Below are positions 25,364-33,799 of a stretch of DNA of 64,000 nucleotides, in pieces. The stretch spans positions 22,433-86,432 of the forward strand of contig JAFZKD010000110.1 in assembly GCA_017553785.1 (NCBI GenBank), read 5' to 3'. The DNA comes from Muribaculaceae bacterium. GTDB lineage: Bacteria > Bacteroidota > Bacteroidia > Bacteroidales > Muribaculaceae. The stretch's first letter is position 1; each line of letters starts with the position of its first letter. The translations under genes were made by a program, and so were the position numbers. The notes beneath the pieces were generated by a model. That model saw only the letters and a list, made by a program, of their open reading frames with translations, searched no databases and was not told the origin of the DNA.

Positions 25364-25945
25364 TTAGGAAGGCAGTATGAGGAGTTGGCCGTCCTCACGG
25401 GCGGCTTGTCTTTTCAATGAATTTAATGATTTATCATTGATATAGTGCCAGTGGACAATCTCTATATATTCTTTCTTTGGATTTACATCAAGTAACACCA
25501 GTTTATTCTTCCCACACTCACGGTCATTGCTAATAAGTACCCAGTAAAATGGGCGTCTTTTTTTCTGATTCTGTCCATAGATATTTGTGTTAAACAGAGC
25601 AGACATAATTATGCTCCTACTTTGGTTTGGGACTACATCTTTATGATCTCTCATATTTTTCATAAAGATGCTTCTTTTGATTAAGACAGCTCTGCCTCTA
25701 GCTCCAATAATTATGTCAATATCTAAAGGTAATTTCGGCAACAAAATATTACGAGCAGGGTTTGTGAAATCCTTATCTGTAACGTCTTCTATTCTAGATA
25801 CTTCGGCTATTAATCTACCATTGTCATCTATAGGATTACCTTGTGCATCCTGTTTGTCTGCAACAATACGAACCTCCTGCTGTTTAGGCTCAGAACCAGG
25901 ACTCCATGTTTTAGTCCATACAATATGTTGTCTTTTCGTGACCAT
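25364..25945 (-). CDS. Possible PBECR-type (barnase/EndoU/RelE-like) nuclease-fold protein
   Basis: A 193-residue cytoplasmic protein with no signal. The C-terminal 90 residues (IKRSIFMKNMRDHKD, SRSIIMSALFNTNIYGQ, RRPFYWVLI, LDVNPKKEYIEIVHWHYI, SLNSLKRQAAREDGQLLIL) resemble, from memory, the barnase/EndoU/ColicinE5/RelE-like domains found at the ends of phage MuF and polyvalent proteins of Bacteroidetes. Candidate active residues are His in VHWHY and Arg in KRQAARE. It is a stand-alone gene with no obvious immunity gene beside it, in the accessory block beyond tRNA-Leu. The domain call is tentative. Confidence 0.55.
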   Translation of the reverse strand: MVTKRQHIVWTKTWSPGSEPKQQEVRIVADKQDAQGNPIDDNGRLIAEVSRIEDVTDKDFTNPARNILLPKLPLDIDIIIGARGRAVLIKRSIFMKNMRDHKDVVPNQSRSIIMSALFNTNIYGQNQKKRRPFYWVLISNDRECGKNKLVLLDVNPKKEYIEIVHWHYINDKSLNSLKRQAAREDGQLLILPS

Positions 25946-26184
25946 GAATAAAACAATTATAATGGCACAAAAATACTCAGTACAAACCTTTCAGTTTCTT
26001 TATTTGTTAACCAACGAAAGAAAAAGGGACGATTTTTTGTTGTTATTTTGAAGTGTTGTTCTTACATGATATAAACGGAATTTTGGTCTAAAAGGAACGT
26101 AGCACCTATAACTGGAGTTTGGGTTATTTTGGGGAGCGTGCGCTCCCCTTTTTCGCGCCGTTCTGCGCCTTTTGACGCCTTTAC

Positions 26185-26278
26185 GCGCCTGATAGGTTTT
26201 TCACAAACGCCTCTCGATCAGGCGTTAAGAGGTTTTTAAAGGTTTTGGGAGGTGCACAGTTCAGTTCTATCAGGCGCA
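26185..26278 (+). repeat. tRNA-Leu-end repeat, copy 1 (94 bases)
   Basis: Starts GCGCCTGATAG and ends CTATCAGGCGCA, so its ends can pair over 11 bp. The last 14 or so bases through CACA equal the 3' end of tRNA-Leu at 23634-23649. The interior does not make a normal cloverleaf. A near-identical 94-base copy is at 27980-28073. Confidence 0.75.
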
Positions 26279-26289
26279 CAGATAAACAA

Positions 26290-26315
26290 AACCCGCTGAA
26301 TTTCAGCGGGTTTTA
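26290..26315. terminator. Duplicated tRNA-type terminator, serving serpin 1
   Basis: Stem CCCGCTGA/TCAGCGGG with flanking AAAA and TTTT. It lies about 80 bases past the minus-strand serpin stop, and can terminate that gene. Confidence 0.75.
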
Positions 26316-26392
26316 TGCGTTTATTAGGCCCTGAAATGAAAGTGGCCCTATTATTGTTGTTAGTTTCTTACATATTTACCAGATGCGTTCGC

Positions 26393-27718
26393 CTATTCCA
26401 CTATCGTAACTTCAGGAACTATTCTCAAGGGCTCTTTTCCTTCTAGACCGCGAAAGGTGCCCATGAAGTAAATCGTGCCTGTATTGTTTTCAACGATGTA
26501 ATACACAAAAGGTCGCGTGGCGTGGAAGTGCTTGATGTTGAGATCCTCTTTTTGACTCAAATCAACAATGGTATCAGCAGCGGCTTTGATTCCCTTTTCG
26601 TTGACCTCAATTAGAACCTTCTGCATCATCATTGACACGCACAGATTGTTGTGCCTTCTGGCCATATTGAGGAACTCAGCAGAGGATTCATCGAATGCTA
26701 CTGGCATACCCATTGCCGAAAGCACACCTTTAAGATCGGTCTCATTTAGGATAGTGAAATAGGGCATCAGGATATCTACTTCACGGGCAACCATGTGTGA
26801 CTGCATCTCCTCCAGTTTTTTTGCCGAGAGGTTCTGGATGATGTCGCCCATTGTTTTACCCTCGTGGGGAAGCAGCACATACATGCTGTAGCCACCATTG
26901 CTATAAGGCAGGCGCAGCATCTCGCACAGGTCGTTCTTGCCGTAGGCGGCCTGCGTCTTGTGATGCATCATTAAGATGTCGTAAATATTGCCCTCCTCCG
27001 TTATAAACTGTATGGCATTGTTTAGGCGAGTAAACTTCTCGGTCCACAGGGCATTGAAATAGACAGCGTTGAACATATACATAGCGGCATTGGGTGCGAA
27101 GTCGACCCAATAACCAATCTTGTCGTTGGTGTGGGTATTGCACCAATTATCGATATGGTGCTGCAGGTTGCTCCTGTTGGTGAAGTCTAGTGACTCGATT
27201 TGGACATTGTAATACTTCTGCATCTCGGTCTCGTAATGCTGGGTGAGTCTGAGGCCCTTCGACTCGTTGACGATGATGCTGTTGGCGATTTTCATCGTTA
27301 TTGTCGTGTCAAGACCAGACGCCTCGTCAATCATCTTCTTGCTCATGAAGTATTTGTTGATCTGCTCTACCGAACCGCTCATTCCAAGCACGTTTTTAAT
27401 CTGCTGGCGCGTTTTGCCGTTGGCGCCAGCGTTGAGCATTCCTAGCATGTAACTTACGCTGATAGGCGACACAACGATGCTACGAATACGATCCATATCT
27501 TCTTTACTATCCTTTTTCTGCTCGTAGATTGTACGGAACAGCTTGCAAGCGAAGTCAATGTTGTTATCAGTCATTTCGCGTTCTGATACGTTTGATGGGT
27601 TGTCATTTTCCGTGAGCAATTTTACGACATTAAGTTGGTTGTCGTTATTGATGAAGGCAACGAGTATGGTGAGCAGCACCACTACAGCCATTGTGCCAAG
27701 TATCCAGGATCGTTTCAT
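26393..27718 (-). CDS. Serpin-family protease inhibitor
   Basis: A 441-residue serpin. The ATG at 27718 is chosen; an in-frame TTG nine bases earlier is less likely. The N-terminus is a membrane anchor or signal (WILGTMAVVVLLTILVAF). Serpin landmarks include VSPISVSYMLGMLNAGANGK (about 83-102), the breach region, the hinge of the reactive loop EVNEKGIKAAADTIVDL (about 373-389) and the C-terminal RPFVYYIVENNTGTIYFMG. The inhibitory hinge residues (E-GT/I-AAA) are mostly kept, so it is probably inhibitory, trapping serine or cysteine proteases outside the cell. A paralogue lies just upstream at 28205-29980 as a tandem duplicate. Confidence 0.92.
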   Translation of the reverse strand: MKRSWILGTMAVVVLLTILVAFINNDNQLNVVKLLTENDNPSNVSEREMTDNNIDFACKLFRTIYEQKKDSKEDMDRIRSIVVSPISVSYMLGMLNAGANGKTRQQIKNVLGMSGSVEQINKYFMSKKMIDEASGLDTTITMKIANSIIVNESKGLRLTQHYETEMQKYYNVQIESLDFTNRSNLQHHIDNWCNTHTNDKIGYWVDFAPNAAMYMFNAVYFNALWTEKFTRLNNAIQFITEEGNIYDILMMHHKTQAAYGKNDLCEMLRLPYSNGGYSMYVLLPHEGKTMGDIIQNLSAKKLEEMQSHMVAREVDILMPYFTILNETDLKGVLSAMGMPVAFDESSAEFLNMARRHNNLCVSMMMQKVLIEVNEKGIKAAADTIVDLSQKEDLNIKHFHATRPFVYYIVENNTGTIYFMGTFRGLEGKEPLRIVPEVTIVE

Positions 27719-27768
27719 ATCAGTCAAATTTTCATTCAGGTTGATAAAAACGGATTAACTCTCGCCTG

Positions 27769-27802
27769 CAAAGTTACAACGGATTATTTGAAATAACGCA
27801 AA
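27769..27802 (-). promoter_or_regulatory. Serpin 1 promoter
   Basis: Minus-strand TTTG (27802-27799), 22-base spacer, TAACTTTG (27776-27769). The serpin 2 gene has a homologous TAATTTTG at 30034-30027. Confidence 0.55.
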
Positions 27803-27979
27803 AATATGCTAACATTCGTAGGTCATTCATGGCGTGTGAAGCAAGTGATTTTCAGTTATTTACAAAACAAAAAGGTCATTCGGCAGTAATTCACTCTAGT
27901 AAGCACAAAAAAGGTAAATAATTTGAGGGTGCGTGCGCTCCCCCTTTTCGCGCCGTTCTGCGCCTTTAGACGCCTTTAC

Positions 27980-28073
27980 GCGCCTGATAGGTTTTTCACA
28001 AACGACTCTCCATCAGGCGTTGAGAGGCGTTTAAAGGTTTTGGGAGGCGCACCGTTTAGTCCTATCAGGCGCA
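27980..28073 (+). repeat. tRNA-Leu-end repeat, copy 2 (94 bases)
   Basis: Same length and ends as 26185-26278: GCGCCTGATAGG and CCTATCAGGCGC pair perfectly over 12 bp. It ends exactly like tRNA-Leu (TCCTATCAGGCGCA). Confidence 0.75.
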
Positions 28074-28086
28074 CAAAAGACAACAA

Positions 28087-28111
28087 AACCCGCTAACAAC
28101 CAGCGGGTTTT
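28087..28111. terminator. Duplicated tRNA-type terminator, serving serpin 2
   Basis: Stem CCCGCT/AGCGGG with a 7-base loop, AAAA before and TTTT after. The loop has diverged while the stem is kept. Confidence 0.7.
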
Positions 28112-28204
28112 ATGCGTATTTTCTAGCCTTGAAATAAAACTAAACCTATTGTGGTTAGTCTCTTATATCAACAAAGTCGCCCTTTTGATGTTATATCCCT
28201 CGTT

Positions 28205-29980
28205 CTAATTGTTGTTTAATCCTGTATTGTTTTCTGGAGGCAATTTAAACGTGACGGGCAAGGTGTACCACACGGACACAACCTGACCATTCTGGCGGCC
28301 TGGGGTAAACTTGGGTAACGACTTGATAATGCGGACGGCCTCACGGTCAAGGTCCTTGTCCACCGAGCGGACTACCTTCACTTCACCGATGCTACCGTCT
28401 TTCTTCACAACGAACTGCAGAATAACCTTACCTTGAATACTGATATTGGCGGCTGTGGGCGGATAGTTCAGGTGAGACTCAATGTACTTCATCAGTGCAG
28501 CCTCGCCACCAGGGAAGCGGGGCATTTGCTCAACGCTTCTGAAGATTTCCTCTTTCGACTCCTTGGGTTTCTCAACGGGCTTCTCAATGAAGCTCCCGAA
28601 ATAAAAATCTTGTTCTTCGTCGCTATCTTCCATTTCAGCATCTTCGCTGCAATTTACCTTTTCGCCTCCTTCTTCTCCGCAATAGGTGCCCATAAAGTAG
28701 ATCGTGCCTGTTTTGTTTTCAACGATGTAATATACAAAGGGACGCGTGGCGTGGAACTCCACAATCCTTGGTCTGCTGCTAATCCCTTTTTCAGACATCT
28801 CAGCAATCGTAACGGCAGCAGCTTTGGTCCCCTTTTCGTTGACTTCGATTTTAGCCTTTTGCTTCATCTTCGACACATAAAGGTCATCTTTGTGACCTTG
28901 GAGCATGTTGGGGAAGTCTGCACTCATACTGAATGCCCGTGGCATGCCCATTGAGGAGAGCACGTCTATAAGGCCATTCTCGCTTTCAGTGGTGAAACGA
29001 GGCAACAGGATATCTACGTCATGAGTCCTCATTTGTGATTGCCACTCCTTCATTTTTTGTCCCGAGTGGCTCTGGATGATATCGTCGATTGTCTTACCCT
29101 TATTGGGGAGCAGCACATACATGCTATAGCCGCCGTTGCCGTAGGGCAGGCGGAGGATCTTGCACAGGTCGTTCTCACCGCAGGCAGCCTTTGTCTTGAG
29201 GTGCATCATCTTGTGCTTGACGGTTGTACCGTCCTGTTTTGTAAAGGCTTTGTCTCGGGTTTCCTGGGGATCAAATTCTGTGGTCCACGAAGCCTTGAAA
29301 TAGACAGCGTTCAATAAGTACATGACGGCTAAGGGATCGAGCTCTTCTTTTTTTACGAGTTCTGGTATCATGCCGTCGGTGTGCTTGTTGCACCAGTTGT
29401 TGATTGTGTTCACGATGTTGCTTGGACTGAAGTTAATCGCTTCAATTTGGGCGTCATAATAGTTCTGAATGTCGGCCTTGTACTGCGGAATGATCTTCTC
29501 ACTCGATTTAAAGAAGATGCAGTTGGCTGTTTTTACCGTTACCTTCGGGTCAACCTTGGACGCCTCATCCATCATCTTCTTGAAGTACTCGTTGATTTCC
29601 TCTGCTGAGCCGCCCAGTCTAAGCACATTGGTAATCTGCTGACGCGTCTCGCCGTCAGCACCCTCGTTGAGCATTCCCAGCAGGTAGCCTACACTGATGG
29701 GCGATACAATGATGCTGCCATGTTTCTGCTTGCTGATGGTGCGGAACAGGTTGCAGGCAAAATCATTGATGTTGTCACTCATCTTGCGTTGGGATTCGGT
29801 CAATTTGATGTCCTGGGCAGGATCATTGTTGTTGTCACTCATCTTGTCTTGCGATGGAGTAATCTTCTCTTTTACAGGCTCCTCTCCAGCATATTGATTG
29901 TTGCCGCCCTTGGTGAAAGCCAAAAGGGTGGACAGCAGCACCACGACAGCCAATGTATTAAAAATCCAGGATCGTTTCAT
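28205..29980 (-). CDS. Serpin fused to a TonB C-terminal domain
   Basis: A 591-residue two-domain protein. It begins with a membrane anchor (WIFNTLAVVVLLSTLLAF) and a short repeated Met-Ser-Asp-Asn segment (DKMSDNNNDPAQ and RKMSDNINDFAC). The serpin domain spans about 65-445 with VSPISVGYLLGMLNEGADGE, hinge EVNEKGTKAAAVTIAEM and RPFVYYIVENKTGTIYFMG. An acidic linker with EKPVEKPKESKEE leads to a complete TonB C-terminal domain (about 485-580: VEQMPRFPGGEAALMKYIE, QGKVILQFVVKKDGSIGEVK, SLPKFTPGRQNGQ, LPVTF). The frame is intact with no stop between the domains. The neighbouring serpin lacks the TonB part. The start is the ATG at 29980; a TTG at 29989 is also in frame. Confidence 0.92.
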   Translation of the reverse strand: MKRSWIFNTLAVVVLLSTLLAFTKGGNNQYAGEEPVKEKITPSQDKMSDNNNDPAQDIKLTESQRKMSDNINDFACNLFRTISKQKHGSIIVSPISVGYLLGMLNEGADGETRQQITNVLRLGGSAEEINEYFKKMMDEASKVDPKVTVKTANCIFFKSSEKIIPQYKADIQNYYDAQIEAINFSPSNIVNTINNWCNKHTDGMIPELVKKEELDPLAVMYLLNAVYFKASWTTEFDPQETRDKAFTKQDGTTVKHKMMHLKTKAACGENDLCKILRLPYGNGGYSMYVLLPNKGKTIDDIIQSHSGQKMKEWQSQMRTHDVDILLPRFTTESENGLIDVLSSMGMPRAFSMSADFPNMLQGHKDDLYVSKMKQKAKIEVNEKGTKAAAVTIAEMSEKGISSRPRIVEFHATRPFVYYIVENKTGTIYFMGTYCGEEGGEKVNCSEDAEMEDSDEEQDFYFGSFIEKPVEKPKESKEEIFRSVEQMPRFPGGEAALMKYIESHLNYPPTAANISIQGKVILQFVVKKDGSIGEVKVVRSVDKDLDREAVRIIKSLPKFTPGRQNGQVVSVWYTLPVTFKLPPENNTGLNNN

Positions 29981-30026
29981 ATCTGTCAATTTTTTAGGTT
30001 GATAAAAACGGATAAACTCTCGTCTG

Positions 30027-30061
30027 CAAAATTACAACCGATAATCTGAATTTTCACCAAA
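30027..30061 (-). promoter_or_regulatory. Serpin 2 promoter
   Basis: Minus-strand TAATTTTG (30034-30027) with TTTG (30061-30058) 23 bases upstream. The spacer is longer than the usual 19-21. The rest of 29981-30289 is homologous to the serpin 1 upstream region and ends in a terminator. Confidence 0.45.
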
Positions 30062-30220
30062 AAACACGAACATTCGCAGGTCATCCTGTGAGAGCAAATA
30101 ACCTGATTTACAGTTAATTATGAAACAAAAAAGGTCATTCGTGGGTAATTCACTTGAATAAGCAAAGAAAAGGTGTGAAATTATGGGGGGTACGCTCCCT
30201 GTTTGACCCACTGCAGAGAT

Positions 30221-30256
30221 AAATCCCCCATACCGTATGTGAGGTATGAGGGATTT
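30221..30256 (-). terminator. Terminator of the LRR/BIG2/dockerin gene
   Basis: Long stem AAATCCC-CATACC / GGTATG-GGGATTT with one mismatch and an 8-base loop, 34 bases past the stop at 30290. Confidence 0.65.
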
Positions 30257-30289
30257 GGTTGTATAAGGTCTTTGACCATTGTTAGCCGG

Positions 30290-32812
30290 TTAATTTCCGC
30301 TTAACAATATATCGATAAGGGCGGTTACATCACTAATGTTCACTACGCCGTTTCCATTAACATCAGCATATGCGGGTATGTCATCGCCGCTTAACAGTTG
30401 GTCAATCAGAGCTGTTACATCCGAGATGGTTAAAGCGCCATCGCCATTAATGTCGCCTGACATAAAATCGGTGTAGATCACAGCACCGGCAACAGGAATG
30501 CGATCAAATCCATCAACAAAGATCAGTTCGCTATTGCGGAGGTGGATAGAATAATAATCATCAGCAACCTCTGGTACAATGACTGTGATGTAGAACAGTA
30601 CGCCATCGTTGCCGATGAAAGGCAGGTCTGAGAAATTGTTTCCGAAGACCCGTACTGAACCGTCATTCATCATTGCTGTTATGATGTAGTGGTCATCGGT
30701 AAATCGGTCTGACGGGAAGACATCATAATCTTCGTATCCGTTATATTCATTGATATGGGTGGGAATGATAAATCCCTCAGGAAGATAGATGTCGGTGATG
30801 AACCAGGTGACAGGTTCACTATTGATCATGCGCACAGGAATTGATACGGTGTCGCCTGGATGCGCATAGATGTCTGATATCACAAAGCAGTTATCTGAAA
30901 TCTCGCTCTTGACAGTTACTTCACATAAGGCGCTCAGCTCAGTGCCATCGGTGGTCGTGGCGGTGATGGTCGTCTTACCCACGCAAACTGCCGAAACCTC
31001 GCCATTGTCACTCACTGTTGCGACTGACGGGTTGCTGGATGTCCATGCCAGTGGCTTGTTGGCGGCATTCACAGGTGTCACAGTGGCCTTGAGTGTCAAT
31101 GTGGCGCCTTCGATGACTTCGGCAGCTGTCTGATCCAATTCAATAGATGTTGATGGCTCAGAGTCCATCTCGACGATATTGGCGAAATAGGGTCCCCAAT
31201 CGGGATCAGCTTGATAAGCCGCAGTAGTAGCATAGGGTACGTGAATTGTACGGCCGTTGTAGGTGTTTGGGTAGCGGTAGAACGCATTTTCCCCCACATC
31301 GACAGCCGACGGATCGGTGACATAACTATATACCTCGGTCAGATTATCACAAAAACAGAATGCTTCACTACCAATCCTAGTGATGCCATTAGGAATGTTG
31401 ATGGTAGTCAACCCGGGGCAAACCGTAAAAGCACAGGATTCTATAGCTGTCACAGTATTGGGGATAACGGTATTTTGACAGCCGCAGATCAAGGTGTTGG
31501 AAGAGGTTTCAATAAGTGCATTACAGTTGTCTCGGGAATCATAATACTGGTTGCTTGGGTGGACTTTGATGCTCGTGAGGCTATTGCATTCCTCGAAAGC
31601 GAATTCGCCAATAAAACTTACAGATGCAGGAATTTGAATGCTTGTCAATGCGCCGCAGTAGATGAATGCAAGATCGCCAATGTGGGTGAGCGAATTGCCC
31701 AGATAGACATTTCTCAGCCCTTCACATTGATAGAATGCAAACATGTCGATTGACGTGAGGGTATTGGGAAAGAGGATTTCCTCGATGTTTGTGCAATTTG
31801 AAAAAGCACTTTTGCCGATATTGGTCAAGCCCTCGGAAAATGAAATGTCATTCAGGTCGCTACACCTGTTGAACGCATAATCGCCAATGGAAGCAACCGA
31901 GGATGGGATATCAATATGGGTTATGTCGGTCAAGCCACTGAAAGCTCCGTAGCCAATTGCCTGGACGGTGTTCGGGATTGTGGTGTATTTGCACCCCATG
32001 ACCAGGATATTGGAGGCTGTCTCGATGATGGCATTGGAATAGTCGCGTGAATCGTAATACGGGTTATAGCGGTCCACTTCGATATACTCCATATTGGTGC
32101 AATTACTGAATATGCTCTTGCCGATGGAAGTGACCGACTCTGAAATGGTGACGCCATACAGCCCGGTGCAATTCGAGAATGCCCAATCGCCAATAGCTAA
32201 GCCCCCGTCGGTGTTTGGAAAATAAACACTGGTCAACCCGCTGCAGCCGTAAAAAGCATACTTGCCGATCGACGAGACATCGGAGGGAATGTACAGGTTC
32301 TTCACTTCTGAGCCGTTTAAATAAAGGTGATGGGCATTATTGAGGGGATTGGCGTCTGAAGTCTCAAAATAAATACCGCACCAGCTTGCAAGGTCGGTGA
32401 TGTTCACTTTCGTCAGCCCTATACAATTGGAAAACGCATATCTGTAAACAGTGGTTAACGAGTTAGGAACAGTGACACTGGCCAACTTGGAGCAATATTG
32501 GAATGCGCAGAGCTCGATCGTCTTTACCGAGTTGGGGATGACGACACTGGTGACTTCCTTGCAGCTTTTGAACGCATCGCGGCCAATCGTTGTTACGGGA
32601 TAGGTGATGCCATCATAAGTGACGTTACCGGGAATAATGACGTCACCGGTGTATTCATTGGAATACTGGGAAGAAGACGTTCCTTGGTAGGTCAGCGTCA
32701 CCTCATTGCCGTTGAGATTGTAGTAGAAGCCGTCCACCTCGAAGTCATGGGCGGAGGCGATGGCTGGGAAGAGGAGTCCCAGCAGCAGGGTAAGTTTAAG
32801 GAGATTTTTCAT
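30290..32812 (-). CDS. BspA-type LRR surface protein with BIG2, cohesin-like and dockerin modules
   Basis: An 840-residue secreted protein (signal MKNLLKLTLLLGLLFPAIASA). About 15 LRR_5 repeats cover residues 55-525 (for example LTSIDMFAFYQCEGLRNVYL). A bacterial Ig-like (BIG2) domain occupies about 555-635 (KPLAWTSSNPSVATVSDNGE). A beta-sandwich resembling a cohesin follows at about 640-775 (DIYAHPGDTVSIPVRMIN, DIYLPEGF). The dockerin closes the protein (about 780-840: GDINGDGALTISDVTALID and ADVNGNGVVNISDVTALID). A -7 box TACCTTTG lies at 32884-32877 on the minus strand. Probable adhesin. This architecture parallels the 654-residue LRR protein at 16362. Confidence 0.88.
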   Translation of the reverse strand: MKNLLKLTLLLGLLFPAIASAHDFEVDGFYYNLNGNEVTLTYQGTSSSQYSNEYTGDVIIPGNVTYDGITYPVTTIGRDAFKSCKEVTSVVIPNSVKTIELCAFQYCSKLASVTVPNSLTTVYRYAFSNCIGLTKVNITDLASWCGIYFETSDANPLNNAHHLYLNGSEVKNLYIPSDVSSIGKYAFYGCSGLTSVYFPNTDGGLAIGDWAFSNCTGLYGVTISESVTSIGKSIFSNCTNMEYIEVDRYNPYYDSRDYSNAIIETASNILVMGCKYTTIPNTVQAIGYGAFSGLTDITHIDIPSSVASIGDYAFNRCSDLNDISFSEGLTNIGKSAFSNCTNIEEILFPNTLTSIDMFAFYQCEGLRNVYLGNSLTHIGDLAFIYCGALTSIQIPASVSFIGEFAFEECNSLTSIKVHPSNQYYDSRDNCNALIETSSNTLICGCQNTVIPNTVTAIESCAFTVCPGLTTINIPNGITRIGSEAFCFCDNLTEVYSYVTDPSAVDVGENAFYRYPNTYNGRTIHVPYATTAAYQADPDWGPYFANIVEMDSEPSTSIELDQTAAEVIEGATLTLKATVTPVNAANKPLAWTSSNPSVATVSDNGEVSAVCVGKTTITATTTDGTELSALCEVTVKSEISDNCFVISDIYAHPGDTVSIPVRMINSEPVTWFITDIYLPEGFIIPTHINEYNGYEDYDVFPSDRFTDDHYIITAMMNDGSVRVFGNNFSDLPFIGNDGVLFYITVIVPEVADDYYSIHLRNSELIFVDGFDRIPVAGAVIYTDFMSGDINGDGALTISDVTALIDQLLSGDDIPAYADVNGNGVVNISDVTALIDILLSGN

Positions 32813-33022
32813 TGTCTTATATATTTAATGGTTAAATAGTTGCTGTTGGAATCAGCATTCAAAGAGGTTTGACCCACAAAGGTAATAAAACAATTTTTTT
32901 CCGCATGAATATCTTGTACAAAAAGCAATCCTCAGCATCAGTATATGTTGACATCAATTCCATTTTTGAGTAATTAGGGGAAATCATCCTGGAGAGTGTG
33001 CGTCCCCCCCTCTTTGGTGTTG

Positions 33023-33799
33023 TTAGTTGTGACTGATAACCAGTGTGGCGATGACAGGGTAGTGGTCGCTCAGTTTGACCGGGATGGCTTGTGAGTCGAT
33101 TGTGCGCCACGACTGTTTGGGCAGGGTAAGGATATAATCAATCTTCTCGCGGGGGTCTTTGACGCTGAAGGTGAAATCGCCCGCCGTGCAGTCCTGCCAT
33201 TGGCTCGTGAGTAGCCCGATTACAGGATCGTCGGGAGAGGCATTGAGGTCGCCTGATAAAATAACGGGGTATGTTGAATCGGCAAAATGGTCTAGTATGA
33301 ATTGAGCTTGGGCAGCTCGGCTGACGCTGTCGAAGGCCTCGAGATGAGTGCATGCAAACATGATGGTATCACCGTCGGGGAGGATAAAAGTGCCCTCAAG
33401 CAGGCCTCGTTGCTCCATGCGGTCATTGGGATGCGGCAACTTGATGTTGTGCACATCGACAAACTGATGTCGTGTGAGCAGACCGATGCCGTAATGGCCT
33501 CCGCTAAACTCGATAGTGGGGCCGAACAGTCCTTGCATGCCGCTGTAGTAGGCCAACTCGGTGATGAAATCGCGATTGTTCTGATGCGGACAATTGGAGC
33601 GGTGCGTATTCTTGTCCACTTCCTGCAAAGCGACGAAATCGGGCTGGTACTGCCTGATAAACTCACCGATTTGCTGCAAACTGGCATCATGCCCGGCATG
33701 GAGGTTAAAGGTCATGACTCTGAGAGTGTCGTTCTGCCCTTGAGCAAGGGCTGTGCAGGCAATCAGACATGCTAAAAAAATAATGTGGCGGAGTCTCAT
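33023..33799 (-). CDS. Exported endonuclease/exonuclease/phosphatase-family hydrolase
   Basis: A 258-residue protein with a signal peptide (MRLRHIIFLACLIACTALAQG). EEP-fold motifs are present: VMTFNLHAG (Asn), VALQEVDKNTHR (metal-binding Glu), VILSGDLNASPDDP (Asp/Asn pair) and LSDHYPVIATL (catalytic His). Family members cleave phosphodiesters or phosphomonoesters in nucleic acids, lipids or inositol phosphates; the substrate cannot be told. The ATG at 33799 is preferred over upstream in-frame starts because the signal peptide follows directly. A -7-like TATCTTTG lies at 33837-33830. Confidence 0.85.
   Translation of the reverse strand: MRLRHIIFLACLIACTALAQGQNDTLRVMTFNLHAGHDASLQQIGEFIRQYQPDFVALQEVDKNTHRSNCPHQNNRDFITELAYYSGMQGLFGPTIEFSGGHYGIGLLTRHQFVDVHNIKLPHPNDRMEQRGLLEGTFILPDGDTIMFACTHLEAFDSVSRAAQAQFILDHFADSTYPVILSGDLNASPDDPVIGLLTSQWQDCTAGDFTFSVKDPREKIDYILTLPKQSWRTIDSQAIPVKLSDHYPVIATLVISHN

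Larger units (their letters stand above)
25946..26392. other. Intergenic block with hairpin, tRNA-end copy and terminator copy
   Basis: The region holds a -7-like TATTTTTG on the minus strand (25975-25968), a perfect GGGGAGC/GCTCCCC hairpin with a T-run (26131-26153), a GCGCC-rich stretch, the 94-base tRNA-like repeat (26185-26278) and a copied terminator (26290-26315). No coding sequence is seen. Confidence 0.6.
27719..28204. other. Intergenic block with serpin 1 promoter and second tRNA-end copy
   Basis: Contains, from left to right, the serpin 1 promoter (27769-27802), a segment homologous to the upstream region of serpin 2, a GGGTGCGTGCGCTCCC hairpin (27927-27942), the second 94-base repeat and a copied terminator. 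No coding sequence is seen. Confidence 0.6.

Noticed and set aside
23566-30289. Integrative element with its own integrase at tRNA-Leu
   Set aside because: The repeated tRNA ends fit attachment sites, but no integrase, transposase or mobilisation gene was found between them, so I report only repeats.
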